From: Hysterium pulicare CBS 123377
Lineage: Eukaryota > Ascomycota > Dothideomycetes > Hysteriales > Hysteriaceae
NCBI GenBank assembly: GCA_000467715.1
Contig: AJFK01000370.1
Span: forward strand, 1 to 64,000
Reading direction: 5' to 3'
Length of the DNA: 64,000 nucleotides
The notes under the pieces were generated by a model. It was not told the DNA's origin. It saw only the letters and a list, made by a program, of their open reading frames with translations, and searched no databases. Positions 1 through 11,185 of this stretch are shown piece after piece; position 1 is the first letter of the stretch; each line of letters begins with the position of its first letter. The position numbers were made by a program, and so were the translations under genes.

Positions 1-260
1 TATATAAATATATTTTAAATTATAATATATATATACTTTAATTAAGTAGTAATTATATATATAGAAAAGTTATATTACTTTTTAACTATTTAATATTAAT
101 ATTAATTAGTTACTTTATTAAATTATTAAATTATAAAAATATTAAGTTTAACTACTTAATTCTTATATATAACTTAATTTAATAAACTTAAAATATAGTT
201 ATTGCTTTCTTAGCACTATCTTTACTAGTTTTCTCTAGGCTATTAAAGATATATAATAAA
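1..260. repeat. AT-rich island 1 (RIP-like)
   Basis: The first roughly 200 bases are almost entirely A and T with long runs of TA dinucleotides, and base composition becomes normal by about 260. No coding frame is present. In Pezizomycotina such islands usually represent repeats mutated by repeat-induced point mutation. Whether this one derives from a transposon cannot be told from the sequence left. Two similar islands lie near 4.2-4.4 kb and 6.95-7.07 kb. Confidence 0.7.
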
Positions 261-749
261 GAGGCTTACTAGTTAGGTTAATCCCGTCTACTCAGGCTGT
301 TCATCCGCACACGTTCCTGCCAATTGGCAACGGATCTCAGCTGGCCAGCACTCGGGTAACCGACCTCGGGAGAAACTTCTGGTGGTCGTGCCCAGGCTTG
401 GTACTACAGGGCACGAGCCTAGGGTACCAGCCGTGAGGCCCGCGCGGGAACTGGGGAGTACAGGCCATATGATCTGTATGCAGGACTACGTGGCCGCGAA
501 AATGACGCTGCTGCGCCCACACACGCGCATAGAAGAAAATCAAGGTCTGAAAGCGACCTTCTCACTAGCAAATTGCAAGTGGGTGTACGGAGGTAAAAGC
601 CCCAACACCACTCTCTCAATTTTTCACTCACAAGGTTCCATTCACAGTACCTGTCTCGTCGGGGAGGAGAGAGCTTGCCCGAGATCCACTTGCTCTGTAG
701 CCCTTATACCTCACCGGCACTCGAAAACGCACGTCGCATAAAATACAAT
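261..749. other. Upstream region of the GH31 gene
   Basis: This is normal-composition sequence between the AT-rich island and the start codon at 750. It presumably holds the promoter and 5' leader. Small open frames on both strands here show no recognisable domain. I see no clear TATA box. Confidence 0.4.
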
Positions 750-3155
750 ATGGACAAATATACGTTTGTCAATGACCCAGTCGCGAACCCGAAATCCACG
801 GTCACCGGACCAAACTATCGGTTCACCGTACTCGACAACATCGTCTTGAGGTTCGAGTGGTCGGAAGACGGCGTCTTCGAAGACCGGGCATCGACATTCG
901 CCATCAACCGGAACTTTCCTAAACCAGAATTCCGTATCGAGGACGAAGAATCTCAGCTCCAGATATTTGGTCCTGCATTCCAGCTGACGTATGACAGAAA
1001 ACGCTTCAGTTCCAATGGATTTCTAGTCTCTTTCACCAGCAAACTCATGGATATGCTAAGCGAGTGGCGTTACGGCGATACGCCACTACTGAACCTCGGC
1101 GGTACAGCAAGAACTCTGGACGATGTAGATGGGAGGTTAGATATGGGCACCGGAGTTCTCTCTCGAGCTGGTTTCGCAGCTCTAGACGATAGCCAGAGTA
1201 TGCTATTCGATGGCCATGGATTCGTAGCCCCGCGTCGACCAGGCAATCGTATTGATGGCTATCTCTTTTGTTGCGCCCACAACTATCGGGAAACTATGAG
1301 ATCGTTCTACGCTATTTCGGGTCGTCAACCGGTGATACCCCGATGGAGTCTCGGAAACTGGTGGAGCAGATATCATGCCTACACTGCAATTGAATATCTG
1401 GATTTGATGGACAAATTCAAAGCGCACGACGTACCCCTCTCCGTAGCTGTCATCGATATGGACTGGCATATCGTAAAGGGTGACGAAGTTCCTCATGCTG
1501 GCTGGACTGGCTACACCTGGAATAAGGCTCTGTTCCCTGACCCAGATTCATTCATGCAGTCGCTGCATGAGAAAAGACTGAGGACTTCCCTCAACGACCA
1601 CCCACACTCAGGAGTCCATTGCCACGAAGACATGTATGAGGAGATGGCACGGGTTCTTGGCCACGATACAACCAACCGCAAACCCATTCTTTTTGACCCT
1701 ACATCCCCAAAGTTCATGCATGCATATCTGAATGTGCTCCATCGACACCTGGAAGAGCAAGGATGCGACTTTTGGTGGATTGATTGGCAGCAAGGCCTCA
1801 ACTCCCGCGTCCCTGGTGTAGATCCTCTATGGATGCTGAATCACTTCCAATTTCTCGATGCCGGACAACACACAGGCAGAGGACGCCCAATGATATTCTC
1901 CAGATATGCTGGTCCGGGAAGTCATCGCTATCCTGTGGGCTTTTCTGGAGATGCCATTGTAACATGGGACTCCCTAGAGTTCCAACCCGAGTTCACAGCC
2001 ACAGCCTCGAATATTGGTTATGGGTGGTGGAGCCACGACCTTGGAGGCCATACTTGGGGGTATCGCGATGATGAGCTCACGGTCCGGTGGATTCAGTTCG
2101 GAGCCTTTTCGCCCATTCTACGCCTCCATTCCTGTGACAGTCGCTGGATGTCGAAGGAGCCGTGGCGATACCGCCCCGAGAGTGAACTAGCCCTGCGGTC
2201 CATCCTGCAGCTGCGTCATCGACTCGTGCCCTACATCTTTTCCATGAATGTTGCCGGCTTCGAGTCCGATACACCATTGATACAACCAATGTACTGGAGC
2301 TATCCATCACGGGATATAGCGTATGAGGTTCCGAACCAGTACTACTTCGGATCAGCTCTCGTTGTTGCTCCCATAGTACGTCCGCGGGACAAGAGAACGA
2401 ACCGCGCGCACACCAAAGTCTGGATTCCACCACAACGCCACGTTGATATCTTCACCGGCTCTGTCTATGACGGCGACCGGGAGGTCGATATGTATCGCTC
2501 TTTGCACCAGATACCTGTTCTAGCCCCTGAAGGTTCAATTGTCCCTTTAGACAGGGAACTTGTGCCAGCCAATGGATGCGCCAACCCCGCATCCTTCGAA
2601 GTGCTTGTCATCGTCGGTCAAGATGGACAATTCACTGTCCGGGAAGACACTCGAGACGATGATTGGAAGCAAGCAACAGAAAAAGGCCGCTCGCGATCGA
2701 TACCGATCAAGTTTGATCAAGCTTCTGGGAGACTTGAAACCGTTGCTGCTGGCAGAGCTTGGACGTTCCGCTTCATTGCAATGCTCAGCACACCGTCTCC
2801 CATTAGAGTCTTGATAAACGGCTCTGTATCGGCCGAAGCGAAGATTGGTGTCGAGAACTTCCCAGGCCTACCGAGCACCAGGCTCGAGCTCCCAGCCACC
2901 CTGGGCGAAGAAAGTTCCATACTCATTGAACTCGGATCAAACCCTCAGCTGTCCGTCCTGAATGATACGGTCAGAATGAGTGATTTGATCGAGGATTCTC
3001 AGATCGAGATTATCACAAAGAACAAGATTTGGGAGATCGTCCAAGCAAGCCAGTCAGCGGCTGTGAAGGTCGGCAGAGTTCTGAGTCTCGGCCTGGACAA
3101 AGAGCTAGCGGGGCCTTTCATCGAGATGATGTTGTCTGATAGTCGGACGGAGTAA
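750..3155 (+). CDS. Glycoside hydrolase family 31 (alpha-glycosidase), intronless
   Basis: This encodes an 801-residue retaining alpha-glycosidase of the GH31 TIM-barrel family, which cleaves terminal alpha-linked glucose, xylose or related residues. The nucleophile motif WWIDWQQG places the catalytic Asp at residue 345. The segment GFSGD places the likely acid/base Asp at residue 401, followed by WWSHDLGGH around 420-430. An N-terminal galactose-mutarotase-like beta domain and C-terminal beta domains flank the barrel, as usual. I chose the ATG at 750 because it has A at -3 and G at +4; the frame is open 25 codons further up, to 675. There is no signal peptide, so it is probably intracellular. 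No intron is needed, unusual in this window. The WxDWQQG variant differs from the WxDMNE of classical fungal alpha-glucosidases, so the substrate is uncertain. Confidence 0.93.
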   Translation: MDKYTFVNDPVANPKSTVTGPNYRFTVLDNIVLRFEWSEDGVFEDRASTFAINRNFPKPEFRIEDEESQLQIFGPAFQLTYDRKRFSSNGFLVSFTSKLMDMLSEWRYGDTPLLNLGGTARTLDDVDGRLDMGTGVLSRAGFAALDDSQSMLFDGHGFVAPRRPGNRIDGYLFCCAHNYRETMRSFYAISGRQPVIPRWSLGNWWSRYHAYTAIEYLDLMDKFKAHDVPLSVAVIDMDWHIVKGDEVPHAGWTGYTWNKALFPDPDSFMQSLHEKRLRTSLNDHPHSGVHCHEDMYEEMARVLGHDTTNRKPILFDPTSPKFMHAYLNVLHRHLEEQGCDFWWIDWQQGLNSRVPGVDPLWMLNHFQFLDAGQHTGRGRPMIFSRYAGPGSHRYPVGFSGDAIVTWDSLEFQPEFTATASNIGYGWWSHDLGGHTWGYRDDELTVRWIQFGAFSPILRLHSCDSRWMSKEPWRYRPESELALRSILQLRHRLVPYIFSMNVAGFESDTPLIQPMYWSYPSRDIAYEVPNQYYFGSALVVAPIVRPRDKRTNRAHTKVWIPPQRHVDIFTGSVYDGDREVDMYRSLHQIPVLAPEGSIVPLDRELVPANGCANPASFEVLVIVGQDGQFTVREDTRDDDWKQATEKGRSRSIPIKFDQASGRLETVAAGRAWTFRFIAMLSTPSPIRVLINGSVSAEAKIGVENFPGLPSTRLELPATLGEESSILIELGSNPQLSVLNDTVRMSDLIEDSQIEIITKNKIWEIVQASQSAAVKVGRVLSLGLDKELAGPFIEMMLSDSRTE

Positions 3156-4194
3156 GGCAGATGACTTCTGGATGATTTGACTCTTCCTATACCACACTCG
3201 TTATCATTTTCAGCGGACATTCACAAGTTACACTGATTAAAGCGTTGGATCTCATATCAAAGTAGGCTATGTAGGCATTCTGTGTTACTCTGTCAATCGT
3301 TGTGTTAAATTTGTGAACACCTGTCGGTGAGAACAGTATCGTCCATGTGACTTAGTGCATTCAAGTCACTATCTGCTGACACCGCCATTGCGATACTGCT
3401 TTGATGAGTTATGGAATATTGCAAGGTGCGGATAGGTAGCGCCTACGATCATCAAGACACTGTCGATAAAGCCTCGTAACTCTGGGGGATGATGATTGGG
3501 CTCAATGATTTGGTCGTACGAAAACAATGCGGCAATGCCTTGCCAACCCGAGACCTTTGAGGTTGTGTCAAGAAACGAGACCTGGCCTTTCTAGACCAGG
3601 GGTAGGCTGCCTGCTGACTTTATCGGGTGAAGGTAGGCTATTCGAGACAAAAGTATCGATGATTTACCTGCTGGGCACGTCCAGTCACATCGAACTCTCA
3701 TAATAACGTGGTTGATTTCGGTTGGAGTTATTGGTATTTCTGCACACAAGTTAGGATGGGCACTCTGTGCCTTAAGAATCCTCCCTTGCGATTATACGCA
3801 ATCTACGGTCTGCCTCAGAATTCATACAGTGACTATAAGGCGGCAACAGTTGGTCGCGCTTCAGCTTCTGGTGATGAAAAAGCGCGCAGATTAGCATCTT
3901 TCGCTGCCGCTTGCGAGGGTTAAATACTATCCTGAATAGCATCGTTGAACCGTAATGGGTAGGACGTCGGCAATCGAGCGTTGGAGGCCTGTGTTTCCGA
4001 CCAACGATAGCGACAGATTGTGCACCGTGCGTATTCTTCTAGTAGTGGCTGCACGGTGGCCAGCTCCTTTCGAGAAATGTGGAGTACGGGAAGGAGAAGT
4101 GAGGTTGTAGATTGGTAGTCTAATCTAGCGGGTACCAGCGCCGGAACGGACCGTTCCAAGTGGCCCACAACTACTTAGCACTGTCCATGCACCC
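3156..4194. other. Intergenic, no gene seen
   Basis: This is the 3' flank of the GH31 gene. Open frames such as the ones at 3708-3923 (plus) and 3920-4168 (minus) are short, overlap each other on opposite strands and show no known motif. I see no RNA gene. Confidence 0.4.
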
Positions 4195-4430
4195 TAAATA
4201 GCTGGATTTTGGATATTCTTATTTGTCTAAGTATAATATTAATATATATAGACTAGAAAGTAGTTAAAATCTTTATTATATATATTATAAAGATAATTAT
4301 TTTATAATATTATTAAATAATTAAATTTTTATTAATTATTAATAAATTCAAAGTAAAATAATAATATATTAATTTAGTAAAACTTTTAATTAAAAAGAGT
4401 TAAATTTAACTTAGATAGCTTCTAAGTATG
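4195..4430. repeat. AT-rich island 2 (RIP-like)
   Basis: About 235 bases consist almost only of A and T, with frequent TAAT/ATTA stretches. The edges with normal-composition DNA are sharp. It lies between the GH31 gene and the HET gene and matches islands 1 and 3 in character. It is probably a decayed repeat; no element can be identified. Confidence 0.7.
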
Positions 4431-4800
4431 CACTACTAGACCAATGCTGGACTCAGCATCTCTACCTTAAGCTCAATCAACTCATCTTGCTTACGCCCCG
4501 TTGCCTCGCGAGGCTGTTCCCAGCGTTTGCTTAGTTATAACTCACCTGCGCAGATGTGGCTGGGAGGTGCGCACGGGCCGAGCTCTGTCGCTGATTGGTT
4601 AGAATGCCAGTTGACACGGAATGCCGTGTGGTGGTGGTACCGGCCCAATGCTCTTGACCCAGCCTTGTGACGTTGTTAAGTGTCTCTCATTGGCAACTTT
4701 TACATGCATTGTGCGTCTATGTATGCGATCAGCCGTGTGTGAATGGTGTGGGGTTTTGTTCCCAATTGATTTATTGCCTTAGGATATCCCATCCTGCCAG
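4431..4800. other. Intergenic, upstream of the HET gene
   Basis: This normal-composition stretch leads into the HET promoter. No gene is recognised in it. Confidence 0.4.
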
Positions 4801-4807
4801 TATAAAT
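4801..4807 (+). promoter_or_regulatory. TATA box of the HET gene
   Basis: A TATAAAT heptamer lies 78 bases upstream of the proposed ATG at 4879 and is followed by pyrimidine-rich sequence, a common arrangement in fungal promoters. The transcription start itself cannot be fixed from sequence. Confidence 0.45.
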
Positions 4808-4878
4808 CGATCGGTCGTCCCTCAGCCTTTCTGTCACTTTTCCCACTTCTCGCACTGCGCTTTGCCCACGCGTACACA

Positions 4879-6906
4879 ATGGACTCCACCGAGCAGTCAC
4901 GATCAGTTGCGCCTGGCTCCGCCCCCTACCCCGATTATTCGCAGCGCATCGCCGAATACATCGCGACCGGTCGCATCACCCCACTCGTACGCCTCTCGCT
5001 ACCTTTCCTAGCCTTATGCTGATTTCGTGCCCCAACTGACTACTCGCTGTAGCCTTCAGATATCGTGGAAGATGCACCGGGACCCCCCACTCCTAGGACA
5101 TACACTTACACAAAGCTACCGCATAATGACTCGATCCGCATCTTCGTGCTCCAGCCCGGCAAGAGCTACGAGCCCTTGGTATGCAGCCTGATTCCCGCAC
5201 GTCTCTCAAACATGCCATACGTGGAAGCGATATCGTACACCTGGGGCAGTAATGAGAGACCCTTCACCATGTCCTGCGACAATCGCGATGTCCGCATCAC
5301 GCGCAACCTTCGCGATGCACTGCGTCAAGTACGGAACGAGAACGTCACACGCCTCCTTTGGGCGGACTCCGTTTGCATCAACCAAGAGGACTTGGAAGAG
5401 CAAGGGCAGCAAGTCGCCATGATGGGTCAAGTCTACGGTCGCGCAAAACGCGTTTTGATATGCGTTGGCGCAGATCTCGAGTTCCACGCCCCAGCCGTGC
5501 AAGCCCTAACAGGCGATGTGAATGCGATGATGGATCGCAGCCTTGCGAACATGGACCTTGAAAAGGACAAGTTTCCGTGGATAGCCGAGGATAATGCGTT
5601 AATAAAAGATCCGCGCTGGTCGAGCTTCAAGGAATTGCTCAGCGTGCGTTGGTTCCATCGTGGATGGGTCATCCAAGAAGCGCTGCTAGCCGCAACCGCG
5701 ACCGTCGTGTGGGGAGAAACTGAGATTTCGTGGGAGCTGCTCGGTCGTGCCCAGCGATGGCTTTTCCGACGTGCGCAGCCTGCGGCAACTGCCCACGTAA
5801 TCCGCATGTCTGACCTGTTGTGGGATGACTACAAGTACAGACGACCTATCGAGGCAAGAACGATGGGACATGTCACAGGCTCTCACAACTACACATTGTT
5901 AGAGGTCATGAGCACAGCGAGATTCATGGGCGTGACTGATCCGCGCGACCGTGTGTATGCGTTCTTAGGCCTACATCGAACCGCGTCCACAGATATGCTG
6001 GCGCATATGCAGGTCAGTGGAGACAGGCCGATCCTTGATTACACGATTTCGCATTTGCAGGTGTACCACAAATTTGCCTTCGGCTACCTCAGCAAATCCT
6101 CCGATCTGGACTTGCTCACCTATGTCGAGCACAATGACGAGAGCCTAGTGGCTGGCATCCCAAGTTGGGTGCCGCGATGGGAGCTTCACCTATGTAGGTA
6201 CACGATTGGGGATAGCACCTGGCCGCTTCTCCAGTCGTCTACTGGGTTGACACCAAAGCTCGACGTGCTCTCCGAGAACGAAGTGCAAGTCCGAGGCGTC
6301 ATCATCGATCGTGTGGTTCTTACATCAGAAGCACATCCCACTGACGACCTCTCGCTAGACATGGCTATGTCTACAGTAGGATCGTTCTGGTCCTCTGCCG
6401 TCTCGCATAATTCCCCTTACAAATTGAGCGACCGTGGAAAACACCTAGTGCGCACTCTTCGAAGTGGTCGCTTCCGTGGTGATCGCGAAACCTGGGACCA
6501 GCACGAATCTGCTTATATTCGCCTCCTGCTTGGGCACTGGGAGGCGCCCCATGATGAGCGTGGCTACGGCATCGATGTCGAAGCGCTATCTGGGCACGGT
6601 GATCCAGAATTCGCGCATGCGGCATGTTGTGAGAGAATGTTTGGGAGGAAGGTAATTCTGACCGAGCGTGGGTACTTCGGCCTCGGGGGCAACATAGTGC
6701 AGAGAGGTGATTTTGTCGGGATTCTTTTCGGGACCGGAACACCTTGCTTGCTGAGGAAGGTTGACGACAAATACCAGATTCTTGGTGATGCGTATGTGGA
6801 GAGCAAAAGCGGTGGACTTTTGGGACGGGAGGATGGACACTTGTTTCTTGGCGGCAAGGACTGGGTGCAGTGGGGCCTTAAGGAGCAAGACCTGGTCCTT
6901 GTGTAG
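4879..6906 (+). CDS. HET-domain protein (heterokaryon incompatibility)
   Basis: This encodes a 653-residue protein with a HET domain (PF06985), found in fungal proteins that trigger cell death after fusion of unlike individuals. The model has two exons, 4879-4986 and 5053-6906. The 66-bp intron has a GTACGC donor and CTGTAG acceptor and joins in phase 0. The downstream frame has no ATG near its start, so the first exon supplies it. HET motifs are clear: ISYTWG near residue 97, then LLWADSVCINQ and the block through MGQVYGRAKRVLICVG. The long C-terminal half has no recognised domain, common in this family. The gene stands alone between AT-rich islands 2 and 3. Its partner in incompatibility, if any, is unknown. 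Confidence 0.92.
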
Positions 6907-6939
6907 GGAACTAAGATTTGTAGTTACGAGACTTTCCTA

Positions 6940-7078
6940 CTACACGGTTATTTAAGCTAGTAATACGCACAACTTCTTTAAAGGTAGTTTTATTTTAATT
7001 ATTCTAGTAATAAACTAGTTTATTAAATATATATTTACTAAGTTATAGTATTATTTATATAAAAGTTGCTTGTTATTG
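6940..7078. repeat. AT-rich island 3 (RIP-like)
   Basis: This short A/T-dominated stretch separates the stop codon of the HET gene from the stop codon of the convergent ankyrin gene. It resembles the islands at 1-260 and 4195-4430. Confidence 0.55.
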
Positions 7079-7080
7079 AG

Positions 7081-9790
7081 CTATCGTTCCGCCGAGTCCA
7101 CTCCTTCTGCTTGCCGCATACCGCTAATCTCACTGGGAAGCTCAACTGGCTCCACCAGCCCATCATCTGGTTCTTTCATTTCAGAGCCTCGGTCAAGAAC
7201 TAGCAGAAGGTCAAGATGACCGGAAGCCAAAGCCATGTCGTAGGGTGTCTTGCCTTCTGTATTTGCTTGGAAAGGATCTGCACCTCGTTCGCACAGGAAG
7301 GAAGTTATGGCAGCGCGGAGATTCAGATCCCACCTGTATGAACCAGTCCAAAAAGCGACAGCCTGATGAAGCACCGTTCTACCAGACGTCTCGAACGGCG
7401 CATTCACATCCCACCCGTGGTTGAGCAAGATCCTCAAGATTGCAATCATCCGGTTTGGAACATATTCCTTCTCAGCCTCCGACATGGTTTTCATCAGCCA
7501 TGAGCGGTTCAGCAATTGTCCAGCCAAAGTCGACCATGAATCTGGCTCTGATGGCTTAGCGCCGTTTGCGATGAGGAAGTCTACCATATCCACTTGCCGG
7601 GCACCAATGGCAAATTTTAGGGGCGTAAGGCTTGTTGTGTATCCATACGGGACTTCGTTGATGTTAAAATTTGAGCCTAGGAGGCGCCGCGCCATATCGA
7701 TCTCGCCAAAGAGTGCGGCGAAGTGTAGCGCTGTTACGTGTTCTGGACGGACGCGCTTGCGCAACTTTGACCGCCAAAAGTCTGTTTTCCTATTAAGAAG
7801 ACGAGCGAAAGCTGAGTGGTCGCCGTCGCAGACAGCGTCTTCGATCCGATCTTTGGGTTGGCATCCGATCTTGTCGAGTATCTCCTTCCTGGACAGAATT
7901 TTGCCCTTGGAGGTTTCATTTGCCTCAGGTTCGCCCGGCCTCAGAGCTGCGGGACCAAGTGCCTTCGGGTCTGCGAAGTAATCTTCATTCGCTCGCTCTT
8001 TCTCCATAGCTCTTAACTCACTTCTCCCCTCCGTCGACGAAAGAGATGTCACCGTAACGGACTGCCGATCCTCCCAATCCGGTGTGTTTGACGGGATGCG
8101 TTGGTGTGAATGCCGAAGACTAGCAGCTGACGATGGCGAGATTGTTGCAGAGACAGGGCCGTAACAACGGTTTTCCATGGACAGCGCGAGAGAAGATACG
8201 GAGAGCCTGCTCTGGGTGTGCTTTACTGCCAGATCTGAGCATTCAGACATCGACCGCGTCAGTATTGACGAAGAATCAAGATGCTCCACCTTCGTGCCCA
8301 GCGACTCTCCGACAGTCTTCAGGACGGCGTCTCTGCGTTCTTCTGGTATCATAGCGAGGTATGATTTAGCACGAGCACGGTTGTTGAGCAAGACGTAGAT
8401 GTGTGCCATGAGCGCCGTTGACTCCAACGAGGCGTCGCTCCGCTTGCCCAGTAACCGCCTTCGGGCCTGTAAAGCTTTCTCACACTCATATCGTGCACGA
8501 TCGACCTGGCCCATGCGGATGTACAAATGTGACAGCAGGTGTGCCGCGTCGTAAACATACTCGCGTTGTTCATCGAAGCTCGCTGATTGTTGAACCAGAC
8601 TCATCAGAGCTTCTTCGGCATCCGCAAGCTCTTGAGTGTGATACGCACAGACGGCAAGTTTATACTGCAGACCGAAGAGGTCGCAGAATGCACGTTGTGG
8701 CCTCGGAAGCTGCTGCAGTACTCGCAGGGTTTCCTGAAGGAGGCAATTGGCCTCCTCCCATTCTTGCGCTTCGAAAGCTTTTGTGCCGGTGTCCAGCGCT
8801 GCTTTGGCAAGATCGGTTTCCAGATCATCGTCAGAGTCGTCCCGTACCGTATCAACAGCCTCGCGTTCCTGTACAGCATGTTGCGCAGAAGTTGCACTCG
8901 TCACGGCCGTGTGCGGTTCGATCCCAGAAAAGATGGATGGGACGTTGGAGACCACGTCAGCGGGATCCGAACGTCGCTGGTCCCGGCGTATAGACTCCAG
9001 AATACTCACCCATTCTGCAACGCGAATTTTACTATTTGCTGCTGCTTGACCTCCAGCGGCGGACTCCGCAGCTAAACTTGCCTCATACATGGTTCGACCT
9101 TTCACGAGAACTTCACGCGCACATTGCATTAGGGTGGCCTCGGTATGAGAAGGTCGCGAGTGCGGATTGACTTCCGATGATCTTTGCAGCTTCTCAACCA
9201 TATCTTGCAAACTGTCCAGTTTCGTGGAAAGCGCCCAATCAATTCGACATGGAGCAATATACGTGACTACCCTGAAGATGAGCTTAGCTTTGTCAAGCGT
9301 AAATCAGAAGCAAAGCTCACGTATTGATCAACAGTAGCGTTGTACGCAAGTTGTCGGTGTGCTTAGAAACTTTTGCCCTGATACCTGCAATCTGGTCTTT
9401 GCTTTTGTCCAGCTTCCTCTGACGTTGAGACTGAGCGATGAAACTGAAATCTTCCCCTTTAACACTTTTGAGAAACAGCTCCAGGTCTTGCATTGTTCGA
9501 CTGGTGTCCTCTACTTGCGTCGCGAGCCAACTCCATACTTTGCCATCGACATCATAAGGCGGAGGTGATCCTCCCTCACACTTACTTACTACTTCTTCCA
9601 ACTCAGCATACACAAGGTCGCATTCATTGCCAAGCGACTTGACCTCCCCTGCTAGATTCTTGACCGTGGTATCGACGATTTTGGTGTCCTGGTCGAGCTT
9701 GGAAAGGGAAATCCCAAGCTTCCAAGCTGCTTTGCTCAATGCGAGGGCGGCGGAAGCTGTGCCCACAGCTGTAACTGAGGTGACCATCAT
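7081..9790 (-). CDS. STAND-type N-terminal domain / TPR / ankyrin-repeat protein
   Basis: This encodes an 886-residue protein in two exons, 9321-9790 and 7081-9271. The 49-bp intron (GTGAGC donor, TTCAG acceptor) closes the frame exactly. Residues 1-180 resemble the fungal N-terminal domain of STAND proteins (Helo-like, PF17111): an amphipathic start followed by long helices. Residues about 320-490 contain TPR-like helix pairs. Residues about 680-870 contain ankyrin repeats, with TALHFAALFG, TPLKFAIGA and TVLHQAV. No NACHT or NB-ARC ATPase lies between, so this is an NLR-like protein lacking the switch module. I prefer the ATG at 9790; a second ATG follows directly. The role is probably protein-protein interaction or immune-type signalling, by analogy only. 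Long plus-strand frames at 8418-9075 are shadows. Confidence 0.85.
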
Positions 9791-11185
9791 AGCTGCGGAT
9801 GATGTGCACGCTATGGTCCGAGGTGAATGCACTATAGTAATTCCCACCGCAACGTACGACGAACCCAAATCAGATAACGCAAGATGTAAAGCCTAGAAAT
9901 CGCTGGCCACGACAGAGAGAGCCTGCTCAAGAGAGGGTGTAGCGTGCGCCGCAGCCTTGTGTGCCGTGGAGAAACTACAGCGGAATGACCCCACCTCAAA
10001 ATTGGAATATGCGAGACAAGGAAGCAAACTCAGCCACGCGCAGACCATAAATCAAGATTTCAACAAAAAAAGGCTGGACTGACGTCACTCTCAATCAGAC
10101 TCACGGTCGTCCTATGGATCACAACACTCGGCCCAGGACGCCTATCCTCGAAAAGAGAGTTAGCGAGTAAGAAATCAATGGAACGGTGAGAGAAGATCAA
10201 ATCGAACCTGTACATTTGTCTTCCGAGGGGGCCGTTTCTGCAAGGCTGAGATTGATGCAGTGTTATTGGACACCATTCGTTCCGCTTCCAGTCCATCTTT
10301 CCGATCCCGCGTTAGGATAGTACCACAAACGAAATAGGCGGCACCAGTCCATGTGATGCACGGGCTTATGCAAGTCCCGCCTCGGAACGGGAGGTCTAGA
10401 TTAGAGGGATTTAAGCAGCCCGCGAGCCCGCATCAATCCTTGAACCGCCACCAATTTTGCCATGCTGCTTAAAAGGGACGGCATATTTAGCAAGTCCCAA
10501 GCCCAGCCTTACACGTAAAGTCGATGATATCATATGACTGTTTCTCTAGAAACCCTAGATACTGTACCAGTAAGACTCGCAGGAGCCTGGGGAGTCGTAC
10601 GGTACTAAACTCAGGTTGGCTTTCCTCTAAACAGTAGAGTCTGCGTCGAAAAGTACTGCCGGCAACGTACACAGGGTAGGATATGGGCGTGGCAGCCGCC
10701 TCCCAGATACGCTAGGTGGTACGATTGTGGAGGATGGGGCATTACTCTCTTGCATCCGAATGCGGGCGTTAAAGGTCTGTAGATCTCTCCTTAAACAATT
10801 AGGCGTAGAATTTCAGCGAATGAATTGATACCGCATTTCTCAGCCTTGCAGAAGCCCCCATTAATGTAAAGAACCTGTTCACTTTTTCCGTAAAGCGCTT
10901 CGAAGATGCTGGGCCAGCAGTCGAACGCACTCGGGCGATGTATGCTTGCATAATGGCCCTCTACTTACTTGCCTGCCGTTAAAGATAGTACGAAGACCTG
11001 ATGACTTCAGCCTTCATTTCTCTTTCCCATCTTCTGCTCGCTGTTTTGTTTCGACGGCGTTCCTGAAGCACCCCTATCGTTTCTCGAGCGGCATTTGCAA
11101 ACTTATCAGTACTTGAGAGGGACCTATACTAGTACCAATTCTACAATTACTCGATTGACTGGTACTCGCACGACCCCATTACTCC
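9791..11185. other. Intergenic, no gene seen
   Basis: About 1.4 kb lies between two divergent genes. Short frames on both strands (for example 10060-10296 minus) lack motifs and start context. It presumably holds the two promoters. Confidence 0.4.

Noticed and set aside
3708-4168. Short frames in the GH31-HET gap
   Set aside because: Overlapping on opposite strands, under 85 codons, with no motif.
8905-8930. GGTTCGATCCC, a tRNA B-box-like string
   Set aside because: It lies inside coding sequence and no matching A box or cloverleaf stems surround it.
8418-9075. Overlapping plus-strand frames of 191 and 162 codons
   Set aside because: They lie antisense to the well-supported TPR region of the ankyrin gene and show no domain or start context.
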